From contig NZ_CP108101.1 of the NCBI RefSeq assembly GCF_036195325.1, positions 4,402,001 to 4,466,000 on the forward strand: DNA of 64,000 nucleotides, written 5' to 3'. The stretch comes from Streptomyces sp. NBC_00234 (GTDB lineage Bacteria; Actinomycetota; Actinomycetes; Streptomycetales; Streptomycetaceae). The notes beneath the pieces are model-generated. The model saw only the letters and a list, made by a program, of their open reading frames with translations, was not told the origin of the DNA and ran no database searches. This document shows, piece after piece, positions 50,932 to 59,083 of the stretch. Position 1 is the stretch's first letter. Every line of letters starts with the position of its first letter. The position numbers and the translations under genes are program-made.

Positions 50932-51822
50932 GTGAGGTCCACCGAATCACCACCTGACTGGGCGTCCGTGGAGGTCGCCGTACCCCGGCAGCCGGGCCGG
51001 CTGCCGGGGGTCAGCATGGCTGGGTTCCGCCAACGTGTTCCGGCGCGCGTGGATATCGCCATGGTCGCCCACCCCTCGGTCACTCTGTTCGTGGACCTGA
51101 GCGACGGAGGCAGCCTTGTCCACGAAGCCCAAGGTCGGCGTGAATGCGGCAGCACGGTCGTTGGACTGGTACCGGGTGAGCTTCGGCTCGGAAGCCGGGC
51201 GGCCGGGGGGATCGAGTGCCTCCAGATCCGGTTGTCGCCGGTCCTGGCGGTTGCGGCGTTCGGCGCATCGACCGATCTCAGCGGGACGGCGGTCTCCCTG
51301 GAGGATGTCTGGGGCCGCGACGCCGGGCGAGCCGAGGAAAGGCTGCGGGCCGCAGCGTCGTGGGACGAGCGGTTCACGATCGCAGTGGATGCCCTTGGCC
51401 GACGGATGAGCGCCCGCCCGTCACTTGATCCAGAGGTGACGGCTGCCTGGTGGCTGATGCTCACCAGTCGGGGAAGGGTGCGCGTCGACAGCCTGGCGAA
51501 CGAGGTGGGATGGAGCCGTAAGCGCCTGTGGTCCCGCTTCCGGTCCCAGATCGGCCTCACCCCCAAGCACGCCGCCCGACTGGTGCGCTTCGACCACGCC
51601 GCCCATCTCCTCGCGGCGGGTAACGCCGCCGCCCAGGTGGCGGCCGCAAGCGGCTACGTCGACCAGGCCCACCTCCACCGCGAGGTCAAAGCGTTCACCG
51701 GGGTGACACCCACCGCCGTAGCCGCTGCGCCGTGGCTCGCTATCGATGACGTCGCGTGGCCGACCCCGTTCGCGGACCTGACACCGTCGACGTCTCCGAT
51801 CCGTCAGGTTCCGGCGAAGTGA
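50932..51822 (+). CDS. AraC-family transcriptional regulator
   Basis: 296 aa with the two AraC helix-turn-helices in the C-terminal third (RVDSLANEVGWSRKRLWSRF and AAQVAAASGYVDQAHLHREV, then TGVTP). The N-terminal domain (1-150) is a beta-rich sensor without recognised ligand. GTG 50932 lies 6 nt after TAGCCT (50920-50925): leaderless. It may control the adjacent alpha/beta hydrolase gene. Confidence 0.87.
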   Translation: MRSTESPPDWASVEVAVPRQPGRLPGVSMAGFRQRVPARVDIAMVAHPSVTLFVDLSDGGSLVHEAQGRRECGSTVVGLVPGELRLGSRAAGGIECLQIRLSPVLAVAAFGASTDLSGTAVSLEDVWGRDAGRAEERLRAAASWDERFTIAVDALGRRMSARPSLDPEVTAAWWLMLTSRGRVRVDSLANEVGWSRKRLWSRFRSQIGLTPKHAARLVRFDHAAHLLAAGNAAAQVAAASGYVDQAHLHREVKAFTGVTPTAVAAAPWLAIDDVAWPTPFADLTPSTSPIRQVPAK

Positions 51823-52003
51823 GCTGAGGTCCCACGAGAGACCAGGCATCGTCTCTCAGCACGTGCCCGGAGAGGAAGCGGACAGCACAAACGAGAACGC
51901 GTGGGAATCCGACAGGTTCAACGCGACAGGACGGACCAGCTGCCAGGCACGCCGGGGCTTCGCCATGTCGTCTCACTCAAGTCCGGGCAAACGGCCTTCG
52001 TGG

Positions 52004-52626
52004 TCAGATGTGTAGTTCGGGCGGGAAGCCGGTCCAGCGCAGTTCTGCGGGCAGGTGCCGCATGTCGTTGTAGAACAACACGGAGGACGGCCTGCCGGGT
52101 GCGTATCGGATGACCGTCAGAGCTGCGTTGCCGTGGTTGAGGCCCATCCAGCGCCACTCGGGTGCGTCGAGGGCGGCTCGGATCAGCCATCCGATGAGGA
52201 AGTTGTGGGTGACGACCAGTTCGTGGCGGGGGCGATCTCCGTCGACCGGACCTGTGAATTCTGCGAGTGCTTCCCGGGCCAGCGCTGGACCGCGGTTGCG
52301 CTCCTCGTCGGGGACCTGATCGAGAAGCCGAGCATGGCGTCGGCCGAATCCGGCGGCAGCTCTTCCTTCGTGGGCAGGTAGGGGACGTAGTCGCCGGCCA
52401 GTTCCGACTGGTGCAGTGGGACGGCGTCAAGTTGTCCACTGATCAGCTGGGCCGTCTGCTGCGCCCGAGGCAGCGGCCCGTGGTGGATCGCCGAAAGTGG
52501 GGTGCTCTGGAGCCGTTCACCGAGCAGAACGGCTTGGCGTCGGCCACTTTCCGTCAGGGTCGTCTCATCGTCTGACGCTTCACCGTGCCGAGCAAGGTAG
52601 AGGTATCGAGTGGCTGCGTCTGTCAT
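52004..52626 (-). pseudogene. frameshifted histidine-phosphatase (phosphoglycerate-mutase-like)
   Basis: From ATG 52626 the frame reads TRYLYLARHGEASDD (catalytic RHG) to about DAMLG near 52325, then the sequence continues in another frame: LLDQVPDEERNRG, then HELVVTHNFLIGWLIRAALDAP (second His) and MGLNHGN to TGA 52004. One lost base near 52322-52330 separates the two halves. All catalytic parts are present, so decay is recent or the shift is a sequencing error. ATG 52647 is an alternative start. Confidence 0.75.
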
Positions 52627-52714
52627 GTCCCAGGTCTCCGTTGCCATCCGTGATCTTGTATGACGGGATGGACGCTGAGCTCGTTGTGCATAGTTCCGCC
52701 GCGGCTGCGCTGGC

Positions 52715-52867
52715 TCAGTCGGAGATGAGGGTGGGGACGCCTTCGGGGTTGCCGAGCCGATACTCGATCTCTGCGGCAGACGACTTGACGGTCTTCGTGA
52801 GCCAGGACGCGGCTGGTCCGCGGATCGGGCCTTCGGTGGGGAAGCGCTGGTGAAACTCGTCGTTCAT
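52715..52867 (-). CDS. 50-aa hypothetical protein, possibly a gene fragment
   Basis: ATG 52867 to TGA 52715, GGAG 9 nt upstream, high GC3. MNDEFHQRFPTEGPIRGP starts it; no motif recognised. Its ATG overlaps the stop of the TnsA-like fragment (ATGA), and the same frame stays open a little upstream (LDPLEKAA), so it may be the tail of a once longer gene joined by the deletion that truncated the TnsA-like gene. Confidence 0.4.
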   Translation of the reverse strand: MNDEFHQRFPTEGPIRGPAASWLTKTVKSSAAEIEYRLGNPEGVPTLISD

Positions 52868-53109
52868 CGCCGCTTTCTCCAGCGGGTCGAGTCGAGCAGC
52901 ATCAGGCGATCACGCACCAGCGAGGACTCGAACCCCACGTGGCCACTGGTCGTCGACGACCAGTACAACCCAGGGAAATGCCGCTGCCCGCGATATGACG
53001 GGAAGCTGCGGACCGGCCGCCCGGCCTCGAACGGCACCGAGACCGCATCCGCCAACGGCAGTCGATGTTCACCGTGGTCGTCCCGCCAGCCGACCTCGAA
53101 GCCGTTCAC
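52864..53109 (-). pseudogene. N-terminal fragment of a TnsA-like transposon endonuclease
   Basis: 81-aa frame from GTG 53109. PFEAGRPVRSFPSYRGQRHF, then FPGLYWSSTTSGHVGFESS and RDRLMLLD match the N-terminal part of TnsA-like endonucleases of actinobacterial Tn7-like elements (usual form GRHVGYESWLERD...LLDFDP). After LLD the sequence leaves the family and stops. The acidic catalytic residues expected further on are missing. This is a mobile-element scar within the variable region. Confidence 0.6.
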
Positions 53110-53369
53110 TTGTGACGGCTTCGACCCTCCCGTACACCGAGCCCCATGTATGCCACTTTGCAGACCTGCAGGGACTGGGCAGCTTGAATGGGACCAAACC
53201 CCTCGTCCGAGTGATTGCGCAGTCCGCCGCGATCCGCAGTCGCTGGGCCGTGACTCTTAACTGCTGAGGCGGTGCGAGGCCCTTCGGCAACATTCATGGT
53301 GGCGGCGCAGCCCCACACGGCCCGTGGACACCGACCCCGACCCCGCTCCCATTCGGCAAGAGCTGAGCG

Positions 53370-54062
53370 TCACGTCGACGGCAGGGTGAGTTTGGTGGCC
53401 ACGGCATCGAGGACCCAGTCCAGGCCGGTTGCGAAGGATGTCTCGGCGTCCACGTCCGTGGCGTCGTACACGGCCTTGGCCAGCGCCGGGAAGCGGCCGG
53501 TGGCCAGCATGCTCGTCATGTGGGGGCCGTGGGCGCGCTGCCAGTCGTGCTTGGACAGGCCCGTGGTGTGCTCGGCCCGCAGGTGCGCGGTCTCGCGCCT
53601 GATCGCGCCGATGAAGTAGGCGCTGACCGTCTCCACGGCGCGCATGGCGGTGTCGACGTCGGCGAGGCGGTCGAAGGCGGACAGCGTGGCTTCGGCCACG
53701 GCGAGGCCGTTCGGACCCATGGCCGGGCGACCGCCGAGCAAGTCGGCCAGCCATGCGTGGCGGAGAGTGGCCTGCCTGGTGCGCTGGGCGAGGACGCGCA
53801 GCGCCTCCCGCCAGTCACCGGGCTGTTCCTCGGGGAGGATCTCGGCCTGGACCTCGTCCACCATGAGGTCGAACAGCTCCTCCTTGCTGGAGATGTATCT
53901 GTACAGCCGCATCGGGCCCGCGTCCAGGCGGGCGGCCACCTTGCGTACCGACACCGCCTCCAGCCCGCCCTCGTCGGCCAGTGCGATGGCGGCGGCGACG
54001 ATCCGCTCCCGGTCGAGCGGCACGGGTTGAGTCGGCGGCTCCGGCCGGTCCCAGACAGTCAT
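53370..54062 (-). CDS. TetR-family regulator (TetR_C_1 type)
   Basis: 230 aa. HTH at about 18-62 (IVAAAIALADEGGLEAVSVR; RLDAGPMRLYRYISSKEEL) and a C-terminal domain with EEQPGDWREALRVLAQRTR, typical of TetR_C_1 members. ATG 54062 has TACGGT 6 nt upstream on the minus strand. Divergent from an FAD monooxygenase with overlapping palindromes between, the layout of tetR-tetX-like pairs. Confidence 0.9.
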   Translation of the reverse strand: MTVWDRPEPPTQPVPLDRERIVAAAIALADEGGLEAVSVRKVAARLDAGPMRLYRYISSKEELFDLMVDEVQAEILPEEQPGDWREALRVLAQRTRQATLRHAWLADLLGGRPAMGPNGLAVAEATLSAFDRLADVDTAMRAVETVSAYFIGAIRRETAHLRAEHTTGLSKHDWQRAHGPHMTSMLATGRFPALAKAVYDATDVDAETSFATGLDWVLDAVATKLTLPST

Positions 54063-54074
54063 GGTCACACCGTA

Positions 54075-54095
54075 CGCAACCGTTGCGATGCAACG
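54075..54095. promoter_or_regulatory. overlapping TetR operators
   Basis: CGTTGCGATGCAACG (54081-54095) is a perfect palindrome about GAT; CGCAACCGTTGCG (54075-54087) is a second, overlapping one. They lie between the divergent TetR and monooxygenase promoters. Confidence 0.8.
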
Positions 54096-54120
54096 TAACG
54101 AGGAAATACAGTGTATCGAC

Positions 54121-55245
54121 ATGAGACACCGCATCGCAGTGGTCGGGAGCGGTCCTGCCGGCCTTACCTTCGCCCGCGTCCTGCACCGCCATGGTCACCT
54201 CGTCACCGTCCTCGAACGCGATCCCGCCCCCGACGCCCGCCCCCCGGGCGGCGCCCTTGACCTGCATGAGGGGCTGGGTCAGCTCGCGCTGTACAAGGCG
54301 GGGCTGTTGGCAGAGTTCCTGGCGCTGTCTCGTCCCGAGGGGCAGGCCATGCGCATTCTGGACGCGGCCGGGACCGTTCTGCGCGACTGGCGACCCCGGC
54401 CGGATGACCGGGCCAATCCTGAGATCGACCGCGGGCAACTCCGTGACCTGCTGCTCGGCCCTCTCGACGTCCAGTGGGGTCGGGGCGTGACGCGGGTGGT
54501 GCCGGGGGCCCGGGATGGCGTACGGGTCCATTTCGCGGACGGGCGGCAGGAGACGTTCGACCTCGTGGTCGGCGCGGACGGTGCCTGGTCCCGGATCCGC
54601 CCGGCGGTCTCGTCGGTGACGCCGCACTACACCGGTGTCACCTATGTCGAGACCTCCCTCGACGACATCGACACCCGCCACCCCGACCTCGCCCGGCTGA
54701 TCGGCGACGGTTCCGTAGCTGTGTACGGCGTGAACCGCGCGCTCGTCGCCCAGCGCAACAGTGGCGGTCACGTCAAGGTGTACGCCCAGTTCCGCGCGCC
54801 GCTGGACTGGCACACGAACCTGGACCTGGCCGACGTCGAGGCCGTGCGATCGAGCCTGCTGGCTCTGTTCGACGGCTGGGCCGCTCCCGTCCTCGACCTT
54901 CTCCGCCACGGCACAGCTTTCGTCCACCGCCCCCTCTACGTCCTGCCCGTGTCCCACACCTGGACCCACGTCCCCGGGGTGACGCTCCTGGGCGACGCCG
55001 CCCATCTGATGCCTCCGTTGGGAGCGGGCGCGAACCTCGCGATGCTGGACGGCGCCGAACTCGCCGAGTCCATCGCCAGCGCAACCAGCCCTGGGGATCT
55101 GGATGAGGCCGTCCGCGCCTTCGAGAAACAGATGTGGGCACGGGCCGGCAGGTGGGCGAAGATCACGACGGCCGGTCTGGAACGCCTCGTGAGCCCGGAC
55201 CCCGCCGAAGCCCTCGCCCTCTTCGACCAAGTCCAGCCATCCTGA
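54121..55245 (+). CDS. FAD-dependent monooxygenase (TetX/PHBH-like)
   Basis: 374-aa class A flavin monooxygenase. Rossmann GSGPAG (Gly9, Gly11, Gly14), VVGADGAWSRIRP (DG motif) and LLGDAAHLMPPLGAGAN (GD motif). The overall pattern matches tetracycline-inactivating TetX-like enzymes and hydroxylases. TACAGT (54107-54112) is 8 nt before ATG 54121. The divergent TetR with palindromic operators suggests drug-induced expression. Substrate unproven. Confidence 0.9.
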   Translation: MRHRIAVVGSGPAGLTFARVLHRHGHLVTVLERDPAPDARPPGGALDLHEGLGQLALYKAGLLAEFLALSRPEGQAMRILDAAGTVLRDWRPRPDDRANPEIDRGQLRDLLLGPLDVQWGRGVTRVVPGARDGVRVHFADGRQETFDLVVGADGAWSRIRPAVSSVTPHYTGVTYVETSLDDIDTRHPDLARLIGDGSVAVYGVNRALVAQRNSGGHVKVYAQFRAPLDWHTNLDLADVEAVRSSLLALFDGWAAPVLDLLRHGTAFVHRPLYVLPVSHTWTHVPGVTLLGDAAHLMPPLGAGANLAMLDGAELAESIASATSPGDLDEAVRAFEKQMWARAGRWAKITTAGLERLVSPDPAEALALFDQVQPS

Positions 55246-55550
55246 CTGCCAAGCGCGAGAGCACCAGCACCAACGGCTCGCCACGGCTTCACGGGACAGA
55301 GCGGCAGCGCCGCAGTCCCTTCCGGCAAAACCACCGTTAGGCGAACGCGCGGACGCCTGCACCGAACGCAACCCTCAACCCGCTACCGCCACTGGTCCGA
55401 TCCTCCTTGCGGGCCGGTGAAGCAACTCGCTGCGCAGGTCGTCCGGGACCCGTTCACTTCACTCTGCAGACTCGGCGGGAAACCGCAGATGGACAGGGAA
55501 CGGACAGACAGCTGCGAGTCACCACGGCGTCGCCGCCGCCCCGAGGGACA
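55246..55550. other. gene-poor region before the XRE regulator
   Basis: About 305 nt with no convincing reading frame, ribosome site, repeat or RNA gene on either strand. It marks the change from the variable region to the conserved XRE-HBHA block. Confidence 0.5.
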
Positions 55551-55597
55551 CTTTTGCAAGCGAGCGCTTGCAAAAGTTAGCAAGGGTGTTGCAGTAT
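55551..55597 (+). promoter_or_regulatory. 26-bp palindrome overlapping the XRE promoter
   Basis: CTTTTGCAAGCG (55551-55562) AG CGCTTGCAAAAG (55565-55576) is a perfect 26-bp palindrome. The right arm contains a -35 TTGCAA (55569-55574), 17 nt before -10 CAGTAT (55592-55597), itself 6 nt before ATG 55604. Binding of the XRE protein here would block its own promoter. Confidence 0.85.
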
Positions 55598-55603
55598 CGG
55601 GTT

Positions 55604-56122
55604 ATGGCATCACTCAACGTCGGCAGTCTCGGTGAGTACCTGCGGGAGCAGCGGCGCACGGCGCAGCTCTCCCTGCGGCAGCTCGCCGATGCGGCCGGGG
55701 TGTCCAATCCGTATCTCAGCCAGATCGAGCGCGGGCTGCGCAAGCCGAGCGCGGAGGTTCTGCAGCAGGTCGCCAAGGCCCTGCGGATCTCTGCCGAGAC
55801 GCTGTACGTGCGGGCCGGGATTCTGGACGAGCGCGAGCGGGACGAGCTGGAGACGCGGGCGGTCATCCTGGCCGATCCGTCGATCAACGAGCGGCAGAAG
55901 AACGTGCTGCTCCAGATCTACGACTCCTTCCGCAAGGAAAACGGCTTCGAAGCCGAGCCCGAGCCCGAAGCCGGAGCTGCCGTCGGCGACACAGACGCCG
56001 ATGTGCACGTCGGTGACGCGGATCGGGGCGTCGTGGGCGAGACAGTGGACTTCGCAACCGACGCGGATGCCCGCGGCCCCCGCACGGCCGGCGGCAGTGA
56101 CGCACACACACCCTCAAGCTGA
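55604..56122 (+). CDS. XRE-family helix-turn-helix regulator
   Basis: 172 aa: HTH at about 10-62 (LGEYLREQRRTAQLSLRQLA, then SNPYLSQIERGLRKPSAEVL), a helical middle, and an acidic Glu/Asp-rich tail (EAEPEPEAGAAVGDTDADV). ATG 55604 is leaderless by the promoter layout. It lies 28 nt before the HBHA-like gene; the pair resembles Rv0474-hbhA of M. tuberculosis, so it probably controls that gene and itself. Confidence 0.9.
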   Translation: MASLNVGSLGEYLREQRRTAQLSLRQLADAAGVSNPYLSQIERGLRKPSAEVLQQVAKALRISAETLYVRAGILDERERDELETRAVILADPSINERQKNVLLQIYDSFRKENGFEAEPEPEAGAAVGDTDADVHVGDADRGVVGETVDFATDADARGPRTAGGSDAHTPSS

Positions 56123-56150
56123 CTTCTGATGATCCGGGAGGACCACAGTC

Positions 56151-56753
56151 ATGGCCATCACCGATGACCTGCGTAAGACCCTCACCGACCCCACCCCCCT
56201 CTACTTCGCCGCCGGTACGGCCGACCTCGCCGTTCAGCAGGCGCGCAAGGTCCCGGCGCTCATCGAGCAGCTGCGGGCCGATGCGCCCGAGCGCATCGAG
56301 GCCGTACGCAACAGTGACCCCAAGGCTGTGCAGGAGAAGGTGACCGCACAGGCCAAGGAGGCGCAGGCCACCGTTCAGGCGAAGGTCAACGAGGTGATCG
56401 GGGTCCTCGACACCGATCTCAAGAAGCTCGGTGAGACCGCCCAGGACCTGGCGATGCGCAGCGTGGGCGTGGCCGCCGAGTACGCGGTCAGGGCCCGGGA
56501 GACGTACGAGAAGGTCGCCGAGCGCGGCGAGCAGACCGTCAGGACGTGGCGCGGCGAGACCGCCGAGGAGATCGTCGAGATCGCCGCCGTCGTCGAGGCC
56601 GAGCCCAAGGCGAAGCCGAAGCCGAAGGCGGAGACCGCGGCTCCCGCGGCGAAGCCCGTACCGAAGCAGGCGGACGTCAAGGCCGCGCCCGCCAAGAAGG
56701 CGCCCGCGCGCAAGCCGGTGGCGAAGAAGACCACGCCGCCCGCCGACAAGTGA
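56151..56753 (+). CDS. heparin-binding-hemagglutinin-like (HBHA-like) coiled-coil protein
   Basis: 200 aa: long amphipathic coiled coil (about 20-145) starting DDLRKTLTDPTPLYFAAGTA as in mycobacterial HbhA, then a Lys/Ala/Pro-rich tail (KPKPKAETAAPAAKPVPK; AKKAPARKPVAKKTTPP). In mycobacteria HbhA is a cell-surface adhesin linked to lipid inclusions; here a role in wall or lipid-body biology is inferred. GGGAGGACCACAGTC precedes ATG 56151. Operon with the XRE gene. Confidence 0.88.
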   Translation: MAITDDLRKTLTDPTPLYFAAGTADLAVQQARKVPALIEQLRADAPERIEAVRNSDPKAVQEKVTAQAKEAQATVQAKVNEVIGVLDTDLKKLGETAQDLAMRSVGVAAEYAVRARETYEKVAERGEQTVRTWRGETAEEIVEIAAVVEAEPKAKPKPKAETAAPAAKPVPKQADVKAAPAKKAPARKPVAKKTTPPADK

Positions 56754-56903
56754 CCGGGTGGGCAGCGATCCGCCGGTGAACGGCCGGCGGGGAATGGCCG
56801 AGAACGGAAGAACGGGGTCACGGACCGGGCACCTGCGCGGTGTCCGGTCCGTTCTCCCGGTAGCGTGGCCACGTTATGGCCGGTCTGACAGGCGGTGGGC
56901 ACT

Positions 56904-57245
56904 GTGCTGATGCAGGGTTTCGCGGGACTGATGTCCCTCTTGAGCTTGGCGCTGATCCTCTTGAGCGGATTCGCTCTGGTGGACGCGGCCATCCGGCGTG
57001 AGGACGCCTATCGCGCGGCCGACAAGCAGACCAAGCCCTTCTGGCTGATCATTCTCGCGATCGCGTTCGTCGTGATCTGGCTCTTCCCGATCATGTCGTT
57101 CCTGCCGATCATCGGGCTCATCGCGACGATCGTGTACATCGTCGACGTACGGCCCGCCGTGCGGCAGATCTCGGGCGGCGGTGGCGGACGCCGAGGCGGA
57201 TCCAGCAGCGACGGGCCGTACGGTCCTTACAACGGCGGGCGCTGA
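56904..57245 (+). CDS. DUF2516 membrane protein
   Basis: 113 aa from GTG 56904 (GTG 56895 and ATG 56910 are also in frame). Helices near residues 5-27 and 45-80, motif LVDAAIRREDAYRAADKQTK between them, and a Gly/Arg-rich tail. It matches DUF2516, which follows hbhA in mycobacteria too. Its 3' end overlaps the convergent PP2C gene by 19 nt. Function unknown. Confidence 0.82.
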   Translation: MLMQGFAGLMSLLSLALILLSGFALVDAAIRREDAYRAADKQTKPFWLIILAIAFVVIWLFPIMSFLPIIGLIATIVYIVDVRPAVRQISGGGGGRRGGSSSDGPYGPYNGGR

Positions 57246-58576
57246 GCGCTCGCGGGTACGGCAGAGCCGGAGCGGGGACGGGGGAGACCTCGTCCCCGTC
57301 GGCGTATGACGTCCTCGTCGCGGTCCAGCAGCAGGACCGCGACGTCGTCCGTGAGTTCGCCGCCGTTCAGCTCCTGCACCTGAGCGACTGCGGCCGCCAG
57401 CAGTTCCTCGCCGCCGAGCCCCTGCTCCAGCTGGCGGTTGATCATGGCGACCATGCCGTCCTGGCCGAGGCGCTGGGTGCCGGTCGGTCCGACACGCCCC
57501 TCGATGAGACCGTCCGTGTACATCATCAGGCTCCAGGAGCCGCCCAGTTCGACCTGTCGGCGCGGCCAGCGGGCGCGCGGCAGCAGGCCGAGTGCGGGGC
57601 CGCCGTCCTCGTACGGAAGCAGATGCGCCGCACGCCCCTGGCGGGCGATCAGCGGTGCGGGGTGGCCCGCGAGGCAGAGGCCGGCGCGACGGCCGTCGGA
57701 GGAGATGTCTACGGTGCAGACCGTCGCGAAGATCTCCTCGCTCTCCCGTTCGTGCTCCAGCACCTGCTGGAGCGTGGAGAGCAGCTCGTCGCCGCAGAGT
57801 CCGGCGAGCGTCAACGCCCGCCAGGCTATGCGCAGTTCCACGCCGAGCGCCGCCTCGTCCGGGCCATGGCCACAGACGTCGCCGATCATCGCGTGCACCG
57901 TGCCGTCCGGTGTGCGGACCGTGTCGTAGAAGTCGCCGCCGAGCAGGGCGCGGCTGCGACCGGGCCGGTAGCGGGAGGCGAAGCTCAGGTCGGAGCCCTG
58001 GAGGAGGGGAGTCGGCAGCAGGCCGCGCTCCAGCCGGGCGTTCTCCTGGGCGCGCAGCCGGGACTCGGTCAGCTGGTGCTGGGCGATGTCGGCGCGCTTG
58101 CGCTCCACGGCGTACCGGATGGCGCGGCTCAGCAGCCGGCCGTCGAGCTCGCCGCGGAAGAGGTAGTCCTGGGCGCCGACCCGTACGGCTTCCGCCGCCA
58201 GCTCGGCGTCGTCCTCCGCCGTGAGCGCGAGGACGGCGTGGCGGGGCGCGATCCGCAGGACGTGCTTGAGCGTGGCGAGGCCGTCCGCCTCCGCGTCGGA
58301 GGGGTCCCCGTCGGTGCGTGCCTCGGCCCGTGTCTCGGAGCCGGCGGGCAGCGCCAGGTCCAGCAGGATGCAGTCGACGTCGTCGGTGAGAAGGCGGCCC
58401 GCCTCGGTGAGGTTGCGGGCCGTGCGGATGCGGACCCTGGTACCTGCCGCGGACGGTAGCTCGGGGACGCTGAAGGTGCCCGTGGGGTCGGCCTCGATCA
58501 CCAGAAGCGTGAGGTCGGCGCCATAGGTGGCCTCCGCAGCGGGCACGGCGCGCTGCTGCGGTACGGGTACGGGCAT
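57227..58576 (-). CDS. PP2C-family SpoIIE/RsbU phosphatase with receiver-like domain
   Basis: 449 aa. N-terminal receiver-like domain (about 20-165: LTLLVIEADPTGTF, CILLDLALP with a central Asp, AQDYLFRGEL), then a helical linker and a PPM/SpoIIE phosphatase (LLGGDFYDTVR, MIGDVCGHGPDEA, YTDGLIEGR, LTDDVAVLLL) with the metal Asp residues kept. Such proteins dephosphorylate anti-anti-sigma factors. ATG 58576. No anti-sigma partner is adjacent. Confidence 0.9.
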   Translation of the reverse strand: MPVPVPQQRAVPAAEATYGADLTLLVIEADPTGTFSVPELPSAAGTRVRIRTARNLTEAGRLLTDDVDCILLDLALPAGSETRAEARTDGDPSDAEADGLATLKHVLRIAPRHAVLALTAEDDAELAAEAVRVGAQDYLFRGELDGRLLSRAIRYAVERKRADIAQHQLTESRLRAQENARLERGLLPTPLLQGSDLSFASRYRPGRSRALLGGDFYDTVRTPDGTVHAMIGDVCGHGPDEAALGVELRIAWRALTLAGLCGDELLSTLQQVLEHERESEEIFATVCTVDISSDGRRAGLCLAGHPAPLIARQGRAAHLLPYEDGGPALGLLPRARWPRRQVELGGSWSLMMYTDGLIEGRVGPTGTQRLGQDGMVAMINRQLEQGLGGEELLAAAVAQVQELNGGELTDDVAVLLLDRDEDVIRRRGRGLPRPRSGSAVPASAQRPPL

Positions 58577-59083
58577 CGGTTCGGGTTTCCTTCCCTCCCC
58601 CCGAGGGCGCGGCGGGACGACGATCGACGATCCGCCAGACGGGGACGATAGCGGTCCCTGGCGGGGGAACGGAATGGTGCACGGCACTCGGCCTCCGTCA
58701 TATGCGGAGTCATAAGCCGCGTCCTGTCACGGATCCGGCGAGATGAGCGCACCTGGGCCGGGGTGCGGGCCATGACAAACATCACCCGCTCCCCGCAGGG
58801 CGGCGTGGCACGGCTCACGCCGGGAGCGGGGAGTGGGGTGGCCTGGCTCACGCCGGGCGGGCTGCAGGCGGAAGACCGGCCTGTGCTCGGTTGTCCGGGT
58901 CTGCGTCCGGGGTGCGCCAGGGTGAGTATCGGGCGGGCGTCGGGCGGAAATCGGCGCGGGTCGGCGCGGGCACTCGGTGCGGGTGCTCGGCCCGCTTCCG
59001 ACCTTCTTACCGACCGTCTTGCCCACCTTCTTACCGGCCCGCTTGCCGGCCTTCCGACCCGCCCCGGCCCGCGGCGCGTCCCC
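58577..59083. other. intergenic region with a Lys-rich open frame beyond the NlpC/P60 stop
   Basis: About 500 nt between the two minus-strand genes. The part next to the NlpC/P60 stop (59083 down to about 58975) stays open in the same frame and encodes a Gly-Lys-rich tail (GRKAGKRAGKKVGKTVGKKV). Two direct copies of GGCTCACGCCGGG lie near 58815 and 58848. The remainder holds the PP2C promoter side; nothing else is seen. Confidence 0.6.

Noticed and set aside
52921..52940. tRNA T-arm-like string (GGTTCGAGTCC on the minus strand)
   Set aside because: It is part of the TnsA-like fragment coding for VGFESS; no acceptor stem, anticodon arm or CCA-side pairing surrounds it.
53110..53369. Short frames between the TnsA-like fragment and the TetR gene
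   Set aside because: No motif or ribosome site; likely degenerate sequence of the variable block.
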